From positions 12,997,156 to 13,061,155 of the forward strand of contig OY776119.1 in the NCBI GenBank assembly GCA_963675135.1: a stretch of DNA of 64,000 nt, written 5' to 3'. Positions 48,826-57,865 of the stretch are shown in pieces. Position 1 is the stretch's first letter, and each line of letters opens with the position of its first letter. The translations under genes and the position numbers were made by a program. The notes beneath the pieces were generated by a model. The model had not been told where the DNA came from. It made no database searches and worked only from the letters and a program-made list of their open reading frames with translations. This DNA comes from Galeopsis tetrahit. Lineage: Eukaryota > Streptophyta > Magnoliopsida > Lamiales > Lamiaceae.

Positions 48826-49262
48826 TTCATCCTCATCGTGAAGGTACGAAGATGAGCTGCAACGTCTTTGTATTCGTTTGACCACAAAATAATAACAAGA
48901 TATTCCATCATCAAAATGGTACAATTTCCATCACCATTCGTAAAACACACAAAATAATTTTTCTCAACCTCCATTGTTGAGTTAATGGAATTTGGATGAA
49001 CATCCTCAACTATAAAAATACTTTCATTATCCTCGTCAAAATTTATGGGGTCACTATAGCCAACGTCAATATCATCAACCAAAATATTGACAAACTCATT
49101 GAAAATTGGTGAAACATCATAACCAAAATTGTCATTAGAATATTCATCAAAAATTGGTGGTCCATCATAACCACACTCTTCATCAGAATATTCATCGAAC
49201 ATTGGTGGTCCATCATAACCACAATTTTCATCAGAATATTCATAAAAATTTGGAATCATCAT
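48826..49262 (-). CDS. Acidic ORF of the small LTR element (gag/spacer remnant)
   Basis: From tandem ATGs at 49262 and 49259 the frame encodes repeats of the form EYSDENCGYDGPPMFDEYS (three imperfect copies), then an acidic stretch (VDDIDVG, NFDEDNESIF, VEDVHPNS). Similar Asp/Tyr-rich repeats occur in the gag-pol spacer of plant Ty3/gypsy elements. No enzyme domain. It runs into the inserted hAT at about 48825. Function unknown. Confidence 0.5.
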
Positions 49263-49292
49263 CAAGATCGTACCTGAGCTCTGATTACCAAC

Positions 49293-49643
49293 TGATGCAG
49301 GGAAGCGTCTCAATTGAAGTGAGAACTCCGTTGATTTCTTAAAGAAATATCCGGAAAAATGCAATATCAATTAAGGATAAAATGAAGTGAGAACCGTTGA
49401 TTTCGATAACGAAATATCCGGAATAAACACAACAACGATTAAGGATAAAACCTTAAGGATTTTCATATAATTTCTGAATGTCTAAAATGGTGCATACATT
49501 CTCCTTTTTAAAGGAGTTTTTAACATAAGAGTCAAGGCTCTTTAAATGCAATAATTAAAGGGATTAATTGGATACATTGAAATTAGACTTTGACTAAATA
49601 AATGAAAAGCATAATTTGAGGAATCATTTATTCTTCCACATCA
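49293..49643 (-). repeat. 5' LTR (right) of the small LTR element
   Basis: Direct repeat of 47938-48292. Its inner end is marked by the adjacent primer site. Confidence 0.9.
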
Positions 49644-49721
49644 GGTCGGAGTGGAAGTTTCTAATATTTCACAATCTAATTCGTCAACAAACTCATCCAC
49701 TGAATCTGATTCGATATTCAT
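49644..49721 (-). pseudogene. hAT transposase, N-terminal fragment
   Basis: ATG at 49719-49721 and 26 codons (acidic: DSVDEFVDELD) run to the target-site copy ggtcg of the inserted LTR element. The other copy (47933-47937) continues in the same frame into the main exon. I infer this is the real start of a ~686-residue transposase. Exon length is too short for a domain call. Confidence 0.6.
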
Positions 49722-50635
49722 TTCGTCGAGGTAAACTAAAATATAAATAAAAGGAGAAAAATTAATTTATATTTCTAAATAAGTTGAAATTAATTCCAAG
49801 AGCATCAAAACTTTCTTAAATAACCAAATATAAATAATATAATAATAGCTCTTTACATTACAAACAGTAATCAAATATTTTTTTCATTAACTACCAAACT
49901 AAGCTACTAACAGCCGTAGTTTACTAATTTATTATTTACTACTAAGCAAATAAATAATTAATTACGAATTTGCCATTAACCAATAACCATTATATCCTAA
50001 TTCCTAACAGTAACAACCGCCATTACTATTTACTACTATACAATTAAACAATTTTTCATATAATATATAACTCTACAGATATCTCAATTCATTACTACTG
50101 TACAATAGTACAATTAAACAATTAAACACTTTTTTCATGTATTAATAATTTAATATACAGCCGCCGATAATTTTTCATATAATATACAGCCGCCGACAAT
50201 TTTCGACTCGAAATTAAACATCACTCTAACTGATATTGAAAGGAAAAAAAAAACCTGCTGCTCTTGCTTGTTCTTCGTGAGAGTTCACTCGTTGAGACTT
50301 AGGCGGCTGGATGATTTCGTCGACTCGTGACGGCGCCGAACGGCGAGTGTGAGAAAGTAAGAGTAAAAAGTAAAAACCCTAAAATATTATTTTTAATTGC
50401 TGAATAAAAAAAAGGGCAAATAAAAAGGGAAAAAAAATGCTCGGGCCAAATGGGCTGCCCGTGGCCCGACGGGCTAAATTAACCTAGCCCATCAGGCCCG
50501 TCAGGCCAAATGGGTCGGGCCAAATAGGCCCAGTTTTAAATGGGCCTGTATTTTCTTAGCCCAGCCCATACTGGGCATCGGGTTGGCCGGGCTGGCCCAT
50601 CGGGCCGGGCCCAAATTGCCGGCTCTAGTATCATG

Positions 50636-51002
50636 GCACAGCAAGAAGCAGAATTGTGTTTCACAATCTACTGCAGAATCTGAGTATAAAACTGCTGGAA
50701 GCTGCTGTACACAACTCTTGTGGCTTAGAAAGATGTTCCATGACTATGGTATTGAGAATGGTATACTTACAATCTTTTGTGATAATACTAGTGCCATTAA
50801 CATTTCTAAGAATCCTGTACAACACTCACTCACAAAACACATTAGCATAAGACATCATTTTATGAGAGATTTAGTAGAGAAGAATATTGTTAAGTTGGAG
50901 TATATACCTACTGAGAAACAAAATGCTAACATTTTTACTAAAGCATTAGACCATGAGATATTCTCTATCTTGAGGAAATCTTTTAGCATGAGCATTATAT
51001 GA
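50636..51002 (+). pseudogene. pol: SIRE-type copia RNase H, remainder
   Basis: Resumes the pol frame interrupted at 45325: the TG of the left target copy plus G at 50636 restore the tryptophan of LVSW, then HSKKQNCVSQSTAESEY, LTIFCDNTSAINIS, HISIRHHFMRDLV and IFTKALDHEIF to TGA at 51000-51002. With the upstream part it makes a gag-pol frame of 1650 codons. The RNase H acidic residues remain. Confidence 0.88.
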
Positions 51003-51905
51003 AAAATTCGGATGGATGTTGTCACAAATGCGTCAGCATTTGGGACAACATCATGGGTTGTAAAAATTTTATAAGTTGAATCTATCTCTTACTTAGTTAA
51101 ATAATTCCTATGTAAAATATCTACGAATCTAAGAACCTTGAAGTGCAAAAATAAACATGTCTCACACCTCTCAAATGCATAAAAATGAGAATGTTATTAG
51201 CATACTAAAAGATGTACCAAATCACTGAGTAATTATGGACCACGGAGTTCACTACTACGATGCATTCTTTTCAAAAGGTGATATTTGGTAAAAACATCAA
51301 TATATTTGCAATCCATTAAGTAAGTATGGGGCACGGAGTTCGCTACTACGATGTACTCTACAGGAACAATGGATCAATACAAATTAGATGCTATAACACA
51401 AAAAGGAAAAATATGGTGCAACACAAATGAAGCAAATTCATGTAAAAACCGTGTTGAGGTGTTTGTAACAGTTTTGAGCACAACATTGTCTGATTCGAAT
51501 TTATTTTTATTAGTTGTAATTATTTAATTATTAATTGAGATTTATTTCATTTTATTTAATTACTGACCCACAATTCTTTATTTTTCAGATTATGCGAATT
51601 TGAATTCTGGAAGCTTCTTAATTATTTAATTTAAATTAATTAAATGGATTTTACCCACTAATTACCCATGATCTACATTGTGGCTAATTATGTGGAGCAT
51701 TATCGAAAATTTCTGGATTATTTCATTTAACCTCCAACTACAAAACTCTCTCTATAAATATCGATCATAGAAGTAACTCTCTTGCTAATTGTTAATTTTG
51801 ATTGTGTTGAGTACTAAAATTGAAGAATTGTTTATCGGCCGTGTATCTCTCAAAGTTTGTGTATACACTCCTCAAACCTACCTTGAAATTCCAACCGTCC
51901 CTTAA
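51003..51905 (+). other. SIRE-type copia spacer between pol and ORF3
   Basis: No coding frame. It holds a ~45-bp direct repeat (gcacggagttcgctactacgatg, split here, at 51240 and 51331), several acaacat motifs like those at the LTR end, and a TATA-like box at 51753-51760. Confidence 0.6.
51753..51760 (+). promoter_or_regulatory. Candidate TATA box ahead of copia ORF3
   Basis: ctctctataaatatcg, closely like the LTR TATA context (cttctataaatacc), about 150 bp upstream of the ORF3 start. It would allow ORF3 to be transcribed separately from gag-pol. Confidence 0.35.
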
Positions 51906-54017
51906 ATGGCTGGAAACCAACCTCAATCCCACTCACAATCTCACTCTGATTCGAAGAACTCATCCCACTCTCGCACAAACCCTCTCGAAATCCTTGCTTC
52001 CATGGCTTCACAGAACTCAACCTCGTCAAATGCTGACTCAAATGTCTCTACAACACCATCAACAACCGCTCTCACTCCTCAAACTACTCCTCAAACCGTT
52101 TCACCAACAACCAACATTCCTCAGGATGCAACTGTCGAACAGTTCAACAAGGCGATCGAAGAGGTGTCTAATACTCTTCGAACTACTGGTCATCTGCCCG
52201 TGATGACATTTGGAGATATCACTGTGGATATCTCAAGTTATTTGGCTGATCAAACCGCCCAAATGGCTTCTGCTTCAAAAAGCCCCAAATCACCTACTGA
52301 TCACGACCCGCAAACTGAAAATGTGGAGGTTGCTGCTGAAGAAGAAGCTACTGCTACTTCCGACCCTGAAGACGTTGAAATGGAGGATGCAAACATCTAT
52401 GAAGACGGTACAAACTCTTCACTCTCTGTTTCTGATGAATCTGCTCCCATTCCGTTCAAGAAGAATGCGCAGAAAAGGAAAAGACAAAGAAGCCTTGTAC
52501 AAAGAAGGAGATCATATCGAGTGTTCACACGTGTGGATTATTCTGAATCCATGAGGAAGAAGAAGAAAGCTGGAGCTGATGCTGGTGAACCCATCCAAGT
52601 GTTCACAGACTCTGAAGAAGAAGCTCTTGTTGCTGTTGAGAAACCTAAGAAAGTTGCTGAGAAATCCAAGAAGAAAGTTGTTGCTGAAGTGAAAAGAAAA
52701 GGAAAGGCTGTTGCTGATTCCAAAGGCAAAGTGAAGGAAAAAATGATTGCTGAAGATGAACCTGCAAAATCTGATTCCAATTCTGATTCTGATGTGTGTT
52801 TAAGAGATATTCTGAATTCTCTTAAGAAAAATGCTGAGCATTTTGCTCCTGCAAAGGAAGCTGCACCAGAACCTGAAGATGATGGCAGTGGTGATAGCTC
52901 TTCCAATGCAGAGAGCAGCTCTAAGGAAAGCTCTGCTAAAGACTCCACATCAAGCTCTAATGACCTTGTTTCTGAAGAGGAAGGTAATTCTGATTCTCTT
53001 GAGACTCTAGAGAATAGGTTGGCTATTTATTCTAAGAGGAAACTGTTGATAGAGAAGAGAATTAATATACCTGATTTTGAAAGTAAAGGCATGATTAGTT
53101 TCTTAGAGGAAAGGAATTTGATGCATGCTATGAATTTTGGTGAATCATTCTTGACAAATTGGGCTTATGAATTTTATGCTTGCATGAAAAAGAGCACTTG
53201 TAGGAGATCATCTAGGTGGTATGGGACTGTAAATTTTAGGGAGAGGGATGTATCTTTTACTCCTGAATTGATAAATGAGTTTCTGCATATTCCCAATGTT
53301 GAGGTGGATGAAGAACCTAACATGGATGTGGTTATTGCTGCTATAACTGGTGGTAGGGTAGTTAAGTGGACTAGACAGATGCTAGCCAAAGACCTCACTT
53401 CCCTACATTCTGTGTTATACAAACGCATTATCTACAATTGGATTCCCGCTACAAATACTACAAAGATCACAAAAGACCAAGCTGTTCTGATGTATAGGAT
53501 CTCTGTACTTAAGAAATTCAATTTAGGCCTCACTATCTTCATCTTCCACCACATGATGAGATTTACTGGAAAAGTTTCTGAAAAAGGCAACCTACCCTAT
53601 CCTGTTCTGATTTCAAATTACTTGAGGCATCATGACTTTGTTGTCAAGAACACTGATGTGTTGAGGGGGAGAGTTCCATTACTGGCCATAGCTCCTGCCT
53701 TACTCACTGGGGATAGAGTAATTGATCTGCCTTTGACTGCTCCTGGTACTGATCATCAGCACAGACCTTCAACTACTAAACATCAGCAAAGACCTTCAAC
53801 TTCTGATCATCCAGAATCATCCAGATCAAGACAGAGAAATGCACCCCCAAATGTTGAGAACATCCGTATCAACATTTCTGGTAATGTGTGTCTTTCACAG
53901 GAATTCATCAAACTACAGCTCAACCACTTGCAGGAAACAATTGATGAACTCCAGTTCCTGAAGGATAGGTGGACCAGTATGCTTTCACCTACAACAGGGG
54001 GAGATCTGATTTCATAA
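51906..54017 (+). CDS. Copia ORF3: 703-residue extra protein with plant-transposon-type domain
   Basis: A Ser/Thr/Gln-rich N-terminus (1-100) leads into alternating acidic and Lys-rich low-complexity (about 130-390, with KKKVVAEVKRKGKAV and Ser/Asp/Glu runs). A folded region spans about 400-620 (RINIPDFESKGM, FLTNWAYEFYACM, RDVSFTPELINEFLHIPN, WIPATNTTKITKDQAVLMY), then a His/Arg/Pro linker and a short helical end. The folded part resembles the putative plant transposon protein domain found in many plant repeats. It occupies the place of the env-like ORF3 of SIRE elements, but I see no signal peptide and no membrane segment. The Lys-rich stretch could be a nuclear signal. The ORF is uninterrupted although gag-pol carries seven stops. 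Function unknown. Confidence 0.75.
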   Translation: MAGNQPQSHSQSHSDSKNSSHSRTNPLEILASMASQNSTSSNADSNVSTTPSTTALTPQTTPQTVSPTTNIPQDATVEQFNKAIEEVSNTLRTTGHLPVMTFGDITVDISSYLADQTAQMASASKSPKSPTDHDPQTENVEVAAEEEATATSDPEDVEMEDANIYEDGTNSSLSVSDESAPIPFKKNAQKRKRQRSLVQRRRSYRVFTRVDYSESMRKKKKAGADAGEPIQVFTDSEEEALVAVEKPKKVAEKSKKKVVAEVKRKGKAVADSKGKVKEKMIAEDEPAKSDSNSDSDVCLRDILNSLKKNAEHFAPAKEAAPEPEDDGSGDSSSNAESSSKESSAKDSTSSSNDLVSEEEGNSDSLETLENRLAIYSKRKLLIEKRINIPDFESKGMISFLEERNLMHAMNFGESFLTNWAYEFYACMKKSTCRRSSRWYGTVNFRERDVSFTPELINEFLHIPNVEVDEEPNMDVVIAAITGGRVVKWTRQMLAKDLTSLHSVLYKRIIYNWIPATNTTKITKDQAVLMYRISVLKKFNLGLTIFIFHHMMRFTGKVSEKGNLPYPVLISNYLRHHDFVVKNTDVLRGRVPLLAIAPALLTGDRVIDLPLTAPGTDHQHRPSTTKHQQRPSTSDHPESSRSRQRNAPPNVENIRINISGNVCLSQEFIKLQLNHLQETIDELQFLKDRWTSMLSPTTGGDLIS

Positions 54018-54604
54018 TGGCTGCTGTTTATGCCATTTATTCAGTTCAATCTCTGTAACTAATATTTAAGTTTGAATTCTGAAATTCTGATACACTTGTT
54101 ATTTACTTTCTAGATGATAGGTTGTTTTGTTTATAACTTGCTTAATTATGGTTACATTTGGTAATGTGTGTTTACTGCCCTTGATTAATTTGTTTACAGG
54201 TTACCATGTGTATACTGCAGGTTATATAATCTTAGTTTCTGTCCATTTGTTTTGTTTATTCTTTTTGCTCTGATGTTTGTATTTTGTTTTTGTTAGTGTA
54301 TTACTTAGATTCTAAGTTAATTCTTCCAGTTCAACTTATGATCTTAGTAAAGTTACTTATGTTGTGAATAAGTGTACTGTTTATGCTTATTCTATTTTGG
54401 ATAAAATTGTTTTGATCCTTTGGCACGGATCATTATGAAATTATCCTTGATCTTCGTTCGATTTGATCCAACGGTTACAACAGGTATTGACTTGACTAGT
54501 ACTTAGCAATGATGTCAACCTCAACTAAGTACATAAACCTGAGTATGTATAGAAATATATGTGCATCAGGTGTGTTGTAGTCGAAAGGTCAAATTGGGGG
54601 AGAT
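54018..54604 (+). other. Copia region between ORF3 and 3' LTR, with polypurine tract
   Basis: AT-rich, no frame. It ends with the polypurine tract aaattgggggaga (54591-54603) that primes plus-strand synthesis immediately before the LTR. Confidence 0.75.
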
Positions 54605-55456
54605 TGTAGATGTTGTTAATCCTTAAATGCCTTAACATTATCAACAACATCTTAATTTGACCTTCCGAGATTTTTTCTAAGTCTTTTCTGAAATGCTACA
54701 TTAAATGTTGATCTAAATGTTGTTGCATTTCTGGCAGGATTTAGAAGCTTCTACAAGGATCTGGAACCTGAAAGATTCCAGAACATTGGAGAACATGCTA
54801 GAGCAGTCTGGAACCATTTAGAACGACCTGGAGCATACAAGAAGGATCTAGAAAGATCATGGAAGTTGAGCTCCTAAAAAATAAGACCTCAATGTGGAAG
54901 CCTCTAGAATTCGTATCCCACTTCTATAAATATCGATTGAAGGCTTCATTATTCAGTGTATTCTATTCGAGCAATATCCTAGACCGAGCGTTCATCCCTG
55001 TTAGGATTTGTGGCCAATAGTTTTACATTTTAGATCATACGAAGTATCCCACCCGTATGGCTATGTGTCTTGTTATCTATTGAGAGTGTAATCATAGATA
55101 GACTAGGCATTTCGACAGTGTGTAATCTTATACACTTAGATCGTTTTTAAAACTTGGCACCTGCCTCGTTTGTAGTTTCGTTGTGAAGGTTATTGTTGTA
55201 ACATTTCACACAACATTTGTACTTGAAGATAAGTATTGATTTACGCCATAAGGCAGACATAGATTTTTATTTATAAAATCTATGTTAAAAATATTTTCAT
55301 TGTGTCTCGTTTGTTTTTTTGTGTTTCAAGTCTTCCGCTGTGTATCTAAATTTCTGATATTCTGTTAGAGTCAGTGTTGCACTATTTGTCTCAACATTCT
55401 GTGCAACATTTATCTACTTATACTTAAACACTTCATACACCCTACGTACACTTTCA
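54605..55456 (+). repeat. 3' LTR of the SIRE-type copia (852 bp)
   Basis: Direct repeat of 39819-40668, about 98% identical, mostly transitions apart, with two single-base length differences. Followed by the attat target copy. Confidence 0.92.
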
Positions 55457-56036
55457 ATTATTTCTTCTATTAAAAAAATATCTTGCTCTAAACCAATTAA
55501 TTGACTCAAATAGTCAAGCAATTACAAAAGGAAGTGGATATATTTGTAAAAAATATTTGTCATATGATATAATTGTAAAATAAAATAAAATAGTTTTTTT
55601 TTTTTTTTTTTTTTTACAAAAAAGTAACCTTTTTATGTAATAGTCAACTGATGCATGACTTTTTAGTAAAATAAGTAGTATATTTTAAAAATACACATAT
55701 ACACCTTTTATTTTATTTTACAATTATATCATATGACAAATTTTTTTACAAATATATCCACTTCCTTTTGTAATTATTTGAGTATTTGAGTGAATTAATG
55801 GGTTTAAAGCAAGATAATTTATTTATTTTTTGTGTAGAGAACTTTTTTTTAATAGAAGAAATAATGATGTGGCATGATGATGTGTCATTTTCAAAGATAA
55901 ATGATTAAAATTGAATAGAAATTTTTTTGAAATTGAAAGTTTAAAACATAAAGGATGTATTTTGTAAAGTTTGAAACTTAAAGGATTTATTTTGGAATGT
56001 CTTAAACTTATAGGACTAAAAAAAATCTCCCCTATT

Positions 56037-56741
56037 TAGGAGTGTACCGACCGAACCAAACAAAATCATTAAATATGATTCGGTTTTGATTTACGATTCG
56101 ATTTACGGTTTTTAGAATTGATTTTTTTTTGTATGATTTTGTTTACAGGTTCCACTAATGAAAAACCGCAAAAAATCGAACCAAACCGAACTTATTTTAT
56201 ATATATAAAATATATATATAATATATTATATAATATATATATTATATAATATTATCTAAATAAAATCCAAGACATTATTCAAGTCGGCAAGCCTAATTGT
56301 CCAAAGCCAGAAACCCTACCCTACCACTTCTCTTCTATTTAGTATTTAGCGCCTCTACGTGCGTGACACTCTCAGCCTCTCACTCAATCTGAAATTTTGA
56401 ATTGTTGATTTTTTTGTGGTTATTTAGTTATTTTTTAACGACTAGTTTGTGAACGTTGTAATATCATTTTGTCTATTTGAATTATATTTTGGATTATTGA
56501 GATTTCATTTTGTCTATTCTATTGAGATTGTGTTTTTACATTTTTATCAATTATTGTGTATAGGGAATTAAAAATTGAGAAAAACTACGATTTGGTCAAA
56601 ACCGATCGAACAGCCCAAAATATTGTGGTTTCAAATCGAACGGTTTTTATAAATACGGTTTTAAAAAAAAAGAACGATTTATAGTTTGATTTACAATTTA
56701 CAGATCATTTAATTAACCAAATCGAATCGTGCACACCCTTA
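56037..56741. mobile_element. Probable non-autonomous hAT with gtgtaccg/gtgcacac ends
   Basis: Left taggagtgtaccga and right gtgcacacccttaa are inverted, with aaccgaaccaaac-type motifs inside both ends. The Mutator-like MITE inserted in its first five bases, so its real left flank is 39594-39601 (agtatatt). The right flank is agtctatt (56742-56749), a 7/8 match. The match could be chance in AT-rich DNA. Confidence 0.5.
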
Positions 56742-57110
56742 AGTCTATTGTTTACAACTTATAAAAATACTTCTAACAATAAGTCTATTGTTTACAACTT
56801 ATAAAAATACTTCTAACAAAATGAAACAGATATACTAACTTTTATATTGCAGATTTGCATTATATACATCTTAATTAAGAAGTAAGACATGACTTTGAAC
56901 TGATTTACGTGTTTCATTGATATTTCACCTTATTGAATTTTTTGTACGTGTCGTCCTCAATATTATAGAACATTGATTATTTTTTAATATATAAAAATAC
57001 TTCTAACAATAAGTCTATTGTTTACAACTTATAAAAATACTTCTAACAAAATGAAATAGATATACTAACTTTTATATTGCAGGTGATCTCATTCAGAGTT
57101 CAAGTAATAT
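56742..57110. repeat. Triplicated short direct repeat ahead of the LEA pseudogene
   Basis: agtctattgtttacaac plus ttataaaaatacttctaac occurs at about 56742, 56781 and 57011, the last followed by a second copy of atactaacttttatattgcag. The segment 56930-56990 matches 33110-33170 of duplication copy A. Confidence 0.75.
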
Positions 57111-57132
57111 ATAGTTATACTTGAAATTAAAT

Positions 57133-57721
57133 CTATTTGCACGTACTGTTATTGATCTGCTGCGTCGCCCTCACTATATCCATGATACACTTCAAATCAG
57201 CACATTTCATCTTCACCAAGATGAAAATAACCTCCGCTTTTTTTTTTTTTTTTTTTTTTTATGGAAGTTAAATATCCATCCCTTTTTTTCCCTCCCCATG
57301 ACTCGAACCCAGTACCTAAGGCCTACGTAGTGGTGCTCTAACCACTTGAGCTATCCCACTTTGTCTTGAAAATAACCTCCGCTGATCCTCTCAATTTCGC
57401 CTCAGCCGTGATCGGAACGACGGCTGCTGCCGCCACCGTACTCAAATTCAATTCCACATCCAACTTTAATTTCTTGGTGGCTCTCCAACCCACACTGGAC
57501 TCTGCCACGTCACCAATTCCGACCTCCGCCCCCTGGCGGCACGTGAACACCACGGTGGTGCGTGGGTATGCGTACCGCCCAAAGTTGGAGTTGCTGAGGG
57601 AGAACTCGACGTTGAGTCTCGCCGGTGAAGTTTGTGACGGATGCTTCCCGGATGCGGAACTTGGGGTTTCTGGCTTTCAAAATCGTTAAAGAAATAGTAG
57701 TGTCGATCACAATAGTATAGA
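57133..57721 (-). pseudogene. LEA_2 pseudogene, copy of the 34053 gene, with SINE insertion
   Basis: Nearly identical to 34053-34500: stop at 57133-57135, then the C-terminal region, the TKKL/LNLS region and the NFGRYAY region. It is broken by a 128-bp SINE (57239-57366), by a small deletion near 57625 that shifts the frame, and by loss of about the first 38 codons where the sequence changes to other DNA at 57722. It represents the second gene of duplication copy B. Not functional. Confidence 0.9.
57239..57366 (-). mobile_element. tRNA-derived SINE in the LEA pseudogene
   Basis: Minus strand: head agacaaagtgggatagctc, box A-like tagctcaagtggttagag, box B-like gggttcgagtc, a short body and a ~22-base poly-A tail (poly-T from 57239). 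Exact 17-bp target-site duplication tgaaaataacctccgct (57222-57238 and 57367-57383), the hallmark of LINE-mediated insertion. Confidence 0.93.
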
Positions 57722-57865
57722 CAGAGGAGGACCTAGAGGGGTACAACTGTACCCCCAATCCCAATTTTTTTTTTAAATATTATGTATAAAAACAATTTAA
57801 TAATAATAAATGAGTAAAAGATGATAAAAGGTTCAATACATTTCTTTTGAATTTCATTTTAGTGT
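57722..57865. mobile_element. Fragment of a transposon end truncating the LEA pseudogene
   Basis: Begins cagaggaggacctagagggg, similar to the CAG(A/G)GGCGGA ends of hAT MITEs, and continues AT-rich to the copia fragment. No partner end remains. Confidence 0.4.

Larger units (their letters stand above)
47938..49643 (-). mobile_element. Small gypsy-derived LTR retrotransposon (TRIM/LARD-like) in the hAT
   Basis: Two LTRs of 355 and 351 bp (TGATG...CATCA) with exact 5-bp duplication ggtcg (47933-47937 and 49644-49648). On the minus strand a primer site ttggtaatcagagc follows the right LTR. The interior has no RT or integrase, only a short acidic ORF and a tail (RSNRFQPGEND) like the end of Ty3/gypsy polyproteins, whose stop lies inside the left LTR. 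It must have moved by borrowed enzymes. LTRs differ by five substitutions and one 4-bp indel. Confidence 0.88.
45326..50627 (-). mobile_element. hAT DNA transposon with transposase gene, inserted in copia RNase H
   Basis: Exact 8-bp duplication gtatcatg (45318-45325 and 50628-50635). TIRs are TAGAGCTGGCAATTCGGGC and its inverted near-copy. Both subterminal ~150 bp are crowded with GGGCC and GGCCCA motifs, typical of hAT subterminal repeats. Inside, a BED-finger hAT transposase is encoded on the minus strand, itself split by an LTR element at 47938-49643. Size is 5.3 kb, or about 3.6 kb without that insertion. Confidence 0.92.
39819..55456 (+). mobile_element. Full-length SIRE-type Ty1/copia retrotransposon, interrupted by a hAT
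   Basis: Two LTRs (39819-40668, 54605-55456), primer site, gag-pol in one frame, an extra ORF, polypurine tract, and exact 5-bp duplication attat (39814-39818 and 55457-55461). Motifs such as YVDDIVFGST and CARYQANPKES and a third ORF after pol are typical of the SIRE/Maximus lineage. Without the inserted hAT it is about 10.3 kb. LTRs differ by roughly 18 substitutions, about 2%. Dead by seven nonsense codons and the hAT insertion. Confidence 0.92.
39607..56032. mobile_element. Palindromic Mutator-like MITE split by the SIRE-type copia
   Basis: Exact 9-bp duplications tatttagga (39598-39606 and 56033-56041) flank ends that are inverted copies (tttttagtcctataagt and its complement). Removing 39819-55461 (the copia plus one ATTAT copy) leaves about 783 bp that is almost one long hairpin: the left arm continues across the copia site at 55462 and refolds on 55690-56032 around a poly-T loop near 55600. 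A 9-bp duplication plus foldback structure fits a Mutator-type MITE. No coding capacity of its own. Confidence 0.75.

Noticed and set aside
48655..48924. Arg/Gly-rich ORF near the innermost hAT
   Set aside because: It is produced by the GGGTC-rich subterminal repeats of the hAT MITE and spans an insertion junction.
51906..54017. Calling ORF3 an envelope protein by position
   Set aside because: SIRE-type elements have an env-like ORF here, but no signal peptide, membrane span or furin-like site is visible, so only a neutral name is justified.
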